This document shows positions 54,301 through 63,300 of a stretch of 64,000 bases of DNA, one piece after another (position 1 is the stretch's first letter; each line of letters starts with the position of its first letter). The stretch lies in NCBI RefSeq assembly GCF_932274485.2, contig NC_065883.2, forward strand, positions 18,660,222 to 18,724,221, given 5' to 3'. The translations under genes were made by a program, and so were the position numbers. Below the pieces are notes generated by a model. That model saw only the letters and a program-made list of their open reading frames with translations, was not told the origin of the DNA and did no database searches. Origin of the DNA: Patella vulgata. Lineage: Eukaryota; Mollusca; Gastropoda; Patellidae.

Positions 54301-57300
54301 CCATAATCAACTCCGTAGGACTTCTGGACTTCAAACACTCATAACGTCGCTCAGAATATAATAATTTGACTGGAATTTTCAATATATTCATTTCTCATTA
54401 TCTTCTTTGGAAGTATTCTAGCGAGAACAGCCAGCTCTTTATCTAATTCTTACCTAATGCATCTTTAAGAAAATAATATAATGTTTATAATATTTCCCTT
54501 TATGTATTATGAAGTAGGTAAAGGTTATTTTATATAACATTCAATCTTTAAAAATGGTATACTGTGAGTAATGTGAGAATTGAAGGATTAGACCATAAAA
54601 TGTACATATGTGTTAAATTTTACAACCAAATGACATTGCATTTATTTTAGATATATTTATGCTAGTAAGCATGTATCTGAGATTGATTTTACAAGGTTGT
54701 AGGTTAAATGTCAAATGAAAACTTGTAGAATGTGAATGTGAAGTTATGACAGTTATAAGAAACAACTAGTTGTATTTATCATGAATAAAGATGATTGATA
54801 AGGATGTTAGAATTATTTTACTAAAGCTAAAGGTGTATGAAAATTAAGGTGTAGAAATAAGCAAATTATGCCGTTAAATTTATATTTTGTTGTTTCCTCA
54901 TGCATATTTTAAAATATTGTGATTGATATTATTACTTCTGTTACTCGTTTAGACTATTATTGTTATAAAATTGGTACAGAATTTGACTATTGTATGTCTA
55001 CATTCCATGAAATTTGTTATAGAAAGAGTTTGCATTTAAATTGTGAGTATTGTACAAGTAATAGATTCTTTGACTGTATTGTTTAAGAAGAGATGATGGA
55101 GATTCTGCTATCTGGAGGAATTTGATTCATTTTAATTTATTTACATAAATACATGTCTGAAAATGATTTATTGTAAGTAAAGTATATAAGATATTTGAAG
55201 TGGGGACTATTATGGTACATTTGATTAATGTATATTAGAGATTAGCTGGGATTAGGTGTGATAATAATTACATGTACTACACGTAGTAATTAGTGCTAGC
55301 TTATTACCTGATTAAATCATGTTAAACTGATTAAGCATGAAAGGTAATTATAGCATGATTGTAGTATGTTGTATTAAAGACAAGATTATACTAACTAGTA
55401 TGGTACATGTTTAACTAGTTATAGTACATGGCCTTCTTCATGTGATTTATAATTTAAACATACTTTATACATGGGTGTTAAACAGTGGTAGTGTTCTGGA
55501 ATATACATTTAGTGTAGTTGTTATATATGGAATAATAGGATGTTTCCTTCATTACGATATGGTGTAAGTATATTTTGGGTTTCAAGTTATTATGTTTATT
55601 TACTTAATGACAACATTTTTACAATGTCTTCTTACTACTGTATTATTCATTATATAAGATAGAAATGTTTGCAAACATTTATTTTGAATGGATGTTGATT
55701 TAGATAGAATTTTAACTTGCAGGTTATGTTCTTTTTAATAAAACTTGAAGAAATAAACCTGACAAAGATTTTGTTTTAACTTGATTTATCTAATTGTTTA
55801 AAAAAACTATAATTCCTTCTTGAAGACCAGTATAGGTAGTTAACCTGTTGAACAGCATAAGTATCTGATTTACCTATCAGTAAATACTACTTTAAATTGA
55901 TGAAAAAATAAAATATGTTTTTGATTTGAAAGGATCAGATCCTGTTCTGTTCCATGATTACCCTGACATGTATAAAACTATGTAGTGAGATTGTTTGGCT
56001 GACTCATTCAAGATAGATATAGTTTCATCCTACATGTTCCTATGTTTTGGTGACATTTCTATGCAGGTTCTCATGCTACATGCTATTGAGTTCTACAGTT
56101 ACTGTTACTATGCTGAAAATAGAATTAATTCTCCAAATGATGCACACAGTATGCAGATTTTTTGCAAGAGTTGGCGCTGAAATTCTTACTTGGTATATCA
56201 TCAAATCGTCCACCAAATTTAAATTTTTTTAAGGAATATTTATGAAGATTACTTGAAATAACTTTAAAGGCACAACATTCACGATAGTTGACATAGTCTA
56301 AATTATGTATTATTTTCATGTAAAAATTTTGGTATAATTGTAAAGAATGAGTTAGCCAATATGAAAAAGATGGCAGAATTATTATAAGACACACAAAGAT
56401 GGTGGTGTGAAATGTAAATTTTAAATGGCATAACCTGAGAAAAAATAAATTGATTTGAACAATTCAAGAACCAAGTACATTTGATTGTGGTTTGTCTTAA
56501 ACTCTTAATATTTATTCTGGCAAGCTGGTACTGTATTTTTCGAGGTATAAGTCAATACTTGTTTCTGCGTATTTTGGACCTTCGTCTTGTACTCCTCATC
56601 AATATATCTTTTGAGATCCTCTGATTATTTATGGTGAATATCTTTTGAGATCCTCTGATTATTTATGGTTAATATCTTTTGAGATCCTCTGATTATTTAA
56701 GGTGAATATCTTTTGAGATCCTCTGAATATTTATGGTGAATATCTTTGGAGATTATCTTATTAAATATAGTGAATAAATTTTGAGTTATCTATATGTATA
56801 TTGCTAGAGGCATCATCAAAATCATGAATAGAAATTAGAGATGATTTACATTTACATGATAAATCGGACATGGATATAGGTGAAACATAGAATAATTAAT
56901 GTATTTTCGCGTTTTACATATAGGTACTATTATTTCTTTGACATTCTTAGTGAACAGGTGCACCAGGTATTTGTGAGGTCAAATAGGTGAATTGGTCAGT
57001 TATTTAGAAGAAATTTATTTACCACAAAAGTCAATGAGATACAATCAGATTTTAATACAGAAATGGTCAGTTACTTAGAAATTTATTAGAAAGTCATTAA
57101 GAGACTATAAAATTGGAATACAGAAATGGCTAGTTATATTGTATACTATGGAAATGATATGTAAATAAGAGTTGACTAAAACAAATGGGTTTATAATGAT
57201 GACCTTTGAATGTTAATGGTGGTGTAAGATATGTGAGGAGAAAGATTAATGTAGTGGTTGTCATGTGTATACAATAAGTAAGGTGATGTCTTTAGATAGA

Positions 57301-60300
57301 TGGGTAGTTAGCTACACAGACAGATATATTCTAACTTACTCAATTTAAACTGGGAATTTGACCAAACAGGTATGAATTTGAATTTTATAAAGAGACACAG
57401 TTCTTTATTTAAATCTTTCATAAATATACTCTATAGTTTTAAGCATCCAGAGCTGACAAGAAAAGTATGCCTAATCTTTAGAACAAAGGGAAAACGTAGG
57501 CCAAATCATGTAAACATTAATAGCATGCATGTACATGTAAAAGAGCACATAAATCGATGAAGAATGGGCGGAAATGTCACTGTCCAGGCAAAATTCTCCT
57601 TGCTTGTGTTGTGCATGTAAAATATTACCAAATTTCTTTCTCAATTTGATCAAACTATTGTGTTGACGAGATACAAACTCCATTTCATTTCATTTTATAG
57701 TTTTAAACCCTTTGTCATTCCTCGCAGTGTTTCGTTTGATTAGACGTAATCCCACTGAAAAAGGGATTTCTCAGGCCATTGCTTCAGGAATATGCAGAGC
57801 ATAGTGTCTGTAATAGACATTTTCAAGCTGATTATATATGTATATGGTTACATATTTACTGGTGCTGATTTTGAGTTTTAAATAGTTGGCTTTAAGTACT
57901 GGTAGACTTGATTACAACTATGTTATATACAAACAATATACTGCTTACTAAGTGACACACTACCATATTTCCGTAACAATAGTTTGATTATTTTATGAAT
58001 CAAGTAGTAATTTGATGGGTTGCCATCATGTGATGTTGATGTATGTTACAGGAAAACAACAGGAAATAACTACTTGGAATTATATCTTTAAATTGATATG
58101 TTATTCATAAAATTTATTTAACCCATTAACCGTTATAACTGTTATAACTGTCATAATTGTGTGGTTTTAGAATAATTAGGTTAGGAGTTGTTGACCCTTT
58201 ATTAAGATAGGTAACAACAGGGGTTCACTTTAAAATCTTGCCAGCTAGACAATATTTTTGCATATTTGATAAACTCAACATTTAAAACAGGAAAAATGTT
58301 TGAAAATAGAAGAACTTTTATTATACGCCTACATTTTATGTCCTTCTCAAAGTTGCTTATGGTCTCCCTCTTTTTCATGTTGTCCATCTTAAGGGTATTT
58401 TTATAATGTTTTCCTCCTGTCCATTTCCATCTTTTCTTTTATAAACTTACGAATTGTTAGATGGTTATTTACTGACCAGAAGAACTTTCATTTTATTTGT
58501 ATGTAAGTGTTTTGAAAACTTGCTAGATTGTTAAAAGTTTGTAGTGTTTATGCTTTAATTTTCAAAAACTATGTTATTTCACATGTATATTGACTGACTA
58601 GTATATTGTCAGCAAGGTCAAGTTCTATACCAGTCAATCTGAACTGGGAAATAAAATCATGTACTATTAAAATGTGAGCTCCGGTATATAAACAGAAAAG
58701 TTTACCTAGTTTAAATTGAGGGATAATTTCCACTGATGTGTGAATTAAACAGTGGTAATAGAAATAACCAATGAACACTTCTATATGATTGATGTGTAGA
58801 TTTTTTACACCTTAAATTGCTCGAGATAAATGGGTGAAATTCTATTGAAAATCAAATTGATTCTTTTTATCTTAATTTCCTTTAAAGTATATTGAATGTC
58901 AAACTTTGTAATTAAAATTCCACTTATATACTGTTTGACACCATTTTGAATATATCAAGCGTGTAGGGTAAGTGTATAATTAAATAAATAAGAAGTTGTA
59001 TGTTATAGATGGTTGACATTTTTATTTGGTTAAGTATGTTTGTAGGGTGAAAAGGTTAAATCTTTTGGGTGTCATATATTTCTTATGATAATATTGATAT
59101 GATACAGATTTCTAGTTGATATTAAATTATAGATTTCTGTTAGTGAATTACTTTAAAGTAACGATGCACAATTGGTTATTTTTTACTAAAATATCAAATT
59201 TCTTACAACTTAATCAACGCCAATATGTACTCTGATTGATTATTTAACATTTAATTAAGAAAACAAAAACAAAATACCTACACTAGATTATTTCGTGGCT
59301 TGGATGCAATCAGAATTAAAACAGACCTATGTGGACAACAAAATGACAGCAGTGCTTATGTTGATGTAGTGAGCAGCATAAATCAGTGAAATTTCAATTC
59401 CTCATAACTTTGTAAATACTGAACAGAATTAAACCATTTTTTGGACTGATATTCTTATTAGAGATTCCATCTATTTATACTCTTTGTTACTAAGCAATGT
59501 TTCGACCAGCATTCTGTAGTCTTTTATCAAGCAAATGATCCGATACATTAATAAAACAAATGATGGGAGATTATATACATTCATGATAACATAAATTTAT
59601 GGATTTATTTACTACTCCTGACTTTATTTCATGCTATGTTTCAAATCTCTTACAGGTAGAAAATCCATAAAGTTGTGTTATTATGAATGTTATACCACTA
59701 CTATACTAAATTGTCATTTAATGTGAACAACAATAACAACAACTTAGTTAATGATAACCAATCAAAGACATGACACTAATTACCTACTAATTAACATAAA
59801 GTATAATGAACATGATGAATGTTGTGCCAAACATGTTATAAGTTTGTAACATTCCAACTTTTTAATTGGCTATATTAATGAACAGATTCCAATAATAACA
59901 TACAGTATAATAACATGTGAAATGAATGAAGGTGTTGGCTAGAAATCACTTGTATAAAGAAAGAAATAAGACATACATGGCCCCATTGATGGGTTATGAA
60001 TATATTTTACATACCAGTAAATCAAATAAGAATACATACACTAGGTCCATTCATTGATATATTTTAACCAAATCTGTTGAAGTGACAAAGAACAAACTGT
60101 TAGTTATTAAAGAAATGAATGATGTTCTGGCCCTTCTAGGAGGGCTTAGCTCAATTTCATTATTAGGAGGTTCTAGGTATGTCACAGGCAATTTAAAAAT
60201 TGTATCATCGTTATCAGGAATAAAGGTTCATAATTGCCCACACTGTATGTATACCCATGTTCAATTCTGATTCATTACAAGGACTAGTTTGACAAATTAT

Positions 60301-63300
60301 GTCCCACAGTGGCAAATATTCGATCGGATGTTTTGCATCCAGTTAGCTGAAGACCCCTACGTGCAAGCAAATTGTTGAAATAAACCATGTGTTAGTCCCA
60401 TAATGACCTAGTTTGTGTTGAGTAATCTGTTAAACTTTCTCTCTCTCTCTCTCTCTCTCTCTGTGTTAAATATTGTCACCATCTGTTTGTCACTTACATT
60501 TTAATGAGTTCAACAGTGGCGAAAAAGGGACACCCATTACCTGGTAGCTTTCATGTTACCAAGAATATTAATTTGACTACAGAAAATATTCAAAGGGGAA
60601 ATATCAGTTCAGTTCAGTTCACTCAAATTTCAAAGAGGAAGAACGCTGTATTTGTGTAGGAAGCAGTTATGTATTTACGACAAAGTGTCGTCAATGTCAA
60701 TATCCTTTAAACGGGAATGTTGTACGTATTATTCACTAACAACAATATACTTACCATATTCAATAGAATACCAATAGACCCCCATGCCCTTTGATGTTTC
60801 TACCCACACATATACAATATCATCAGTACAAGTAAATATAATAAAAAATGGACAATGGCGTTTGAATTGTACTCAAGCAAAAGGAACAAATTGTGTGGAA
60901 CTAAACAAAAAAAAGTATTGAATTTTGTGAGAAAATTTACTGGCCCATTAATTTTCGTTCAAACTGTCGAATTGTGAATTAAGAGGAGTAGAGAGTTCAA
61001 GAGTTCCCATTCATTTAAATATTTGAGTTGTATTTACCGGTGAAATTTATCAAATATTGTTTAACTAAATACCGGTATACTTAATGTGCACAATTCAAAA
61101 AATCAAACCTTCACAAAAGAAAATGGAAGAGGTTCAAATATAAAGCAGCATTGTCACTTAAAACTCAAAAATTAAATGTAATTACTAATTACCATCATAT
61201 ACAAAACCACCCACAATTCCCTTTATTATAAAAAAAAAATCAAGAATTAGCCTTCTTCAAGCAAATCATTTTCCATGAGAATCTTGGTTACCTCTTGGAA
61301 AACTGTTATAATCTACAAGTTGTAATAAATCTTAAAGACATCTATGTCTCGGACATGAATTGGAAGATTAGTCACAAGTTTTGCATACAATTTAATTTGA
61401 ACAACTCTAATACAATTGTATATTCAAACAGCGACAAATCTTAAATTATAGTTTTACTGACTAGAAATGGTTTTCAAAACACTTCAATGTCTTTTAATTG
61501 ATTAGAAATCAAATTGTATAAAATGTTTTTCACATTCAGATTCAGCTGCTGTTGGTCTGAATAATTGTAATTGATAATGGTTTAGTTGTTGATCTGAATA
61601 ATTAATATAGTTTAGCTGTTGATCTAAATAATTGATAATGGTTTAGCTGTCAATCTGAATAATTGTAATTGACATTGGTTCAGTTGTTTGATGTAACATA
61701 TAGAATAACATATAAAAAATAACATCAACAATAATATTATTAATATTATAAACACCAGACTGGAAGTCTTCAAAAATGTGACTCAACTTTACAATTAAAT
61801 GATCAAATTGATGTTCTTTCTTTATTGTTTTTTATAAAAAAAAAAAGGAAATTTGTACCGCGTGTGTGCTAAGTGTGATACATGATGTGTAGTATAATAG
61901 ACATGACAAGAAAGGATGGACATGTTATGTTATGGTTGATATTTTCTATATAGTATAAACTATAAAGTCATCATATTTCTACATGATTTATTTCTTTATA
62001 ATAGGAGTACAAGATGGCGTCAGTACAAGATGGAGAAGTACCCATTTGGATGTCACAGTTAGCTAACCTGACCAATCAAAAATCTGCTAACAAGATCAGT
62101 TCGGAGAGATTGGAGCATGAAGCCAGTAAGAAAATTGCATATTAATTTTTTGAACATCTGATGTTTCGATAAGTAGATAAGATATGAAAGAGATTATTTT
62201 GGGTGTCTGATTGTTGAACTTTGGGATAGTATTTATTTAAAAATATTTATCCTGTAGGTAATACATTGATTTATATATTTGAATTAATGGCTTTCATCTT
62301 TTATTCACTTTGTGACTCAAGTTTTATTGTATAAAGACTAAAAGTTAGTACATGACTGATGGTTTTTTTTTGACAAGTATTGAGCCAACAATACGTAACC
62401 TCAGAACTTGTTAAATGACTGAGTTGCTCCCAGGCATTAAGTATATATCAATATCACTCCAGACGCAAGAATGGATCTAAAAGTTTTATGATGCACTTTC
62501 TCAAGGACAGGTTAGGTTATTTACTTATTGCTGCGGGACAAGTTTCAGGTGATAATGTTTTTTAAACAAATACAAAGCTGCTAGCTGCCGGAGTATTATA
62601 TTTAGTTTAAAAACAAAATTACAGCAGGCAAGGTCTGTGTAAGTTCTTTCATATTTCTTTTTTCTTGTAGGTCAAGATGGTTCAGCAGTTAAAGGGATTA
62701 GTAGAAAACGTCCCGGTACCGGTCGCCGTCTGCCAAGTGTTCCAACTAGTTATGGTGATACTAGTTCTGTAAGAAGCGAATCTAGTCATTTGTCAGGAGA
62801 AGATACTCCTAGACTTAATGTTAATGAACGTTGTAAAACCGTCACAATATCCAGTCCTGCAGTTGTGAGGAACTCGCATCCAAATATCAGCAGCATGTCC
62901 AGAACTCACAGTGATAGTGGTTCAGAGTCTGGCAAGGATAAAAAATCTTACAGTGTTTGTGACTCGTCGCGATCAATGGGTAGTTTGGATACTCAAACAC
63001 TTTTAAAAGACACTGAAACTGTCATGGCTGCCATGGAGGCACGGATGGCTACGAAGCGTATTAATGGACATAGTTTTGAGTATGATTCAGACACTGATGT
63101 TTCTAGTACCGTTGCTCTGGTGAATGGAAATGAAAGTTACAAACGAAATTCATTTGACTATAAAAGTCCTAGAAATTGTTTATCGGAAAAGAAAACTTCT
63201 AGCCCCCGCGATTCTTATCAATCTAGTTGTACAACATCTAGTCCAAGAGACACACCCAGTCCAACAGAACGATCTAGTTATAGTAAACCACCATCAGGTC

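Larger units (their letters stand above)
45500..62004 (+). other. Intron I-J (16.5 kb)
   Basis: No constitutive exon recognised. It contains MITE family 1 (45735, 54189), family 2 (48249) and family 3 (50757, 56262), a 34-bp array (56606), SINE-1 (57540), a SINE-2 tail (60345), a 37-bp array (61545) and the candidate alternative first exon (53008). Other stretches over 300 bp are AT-rich with nothing I can name. Confidence 0.75.
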
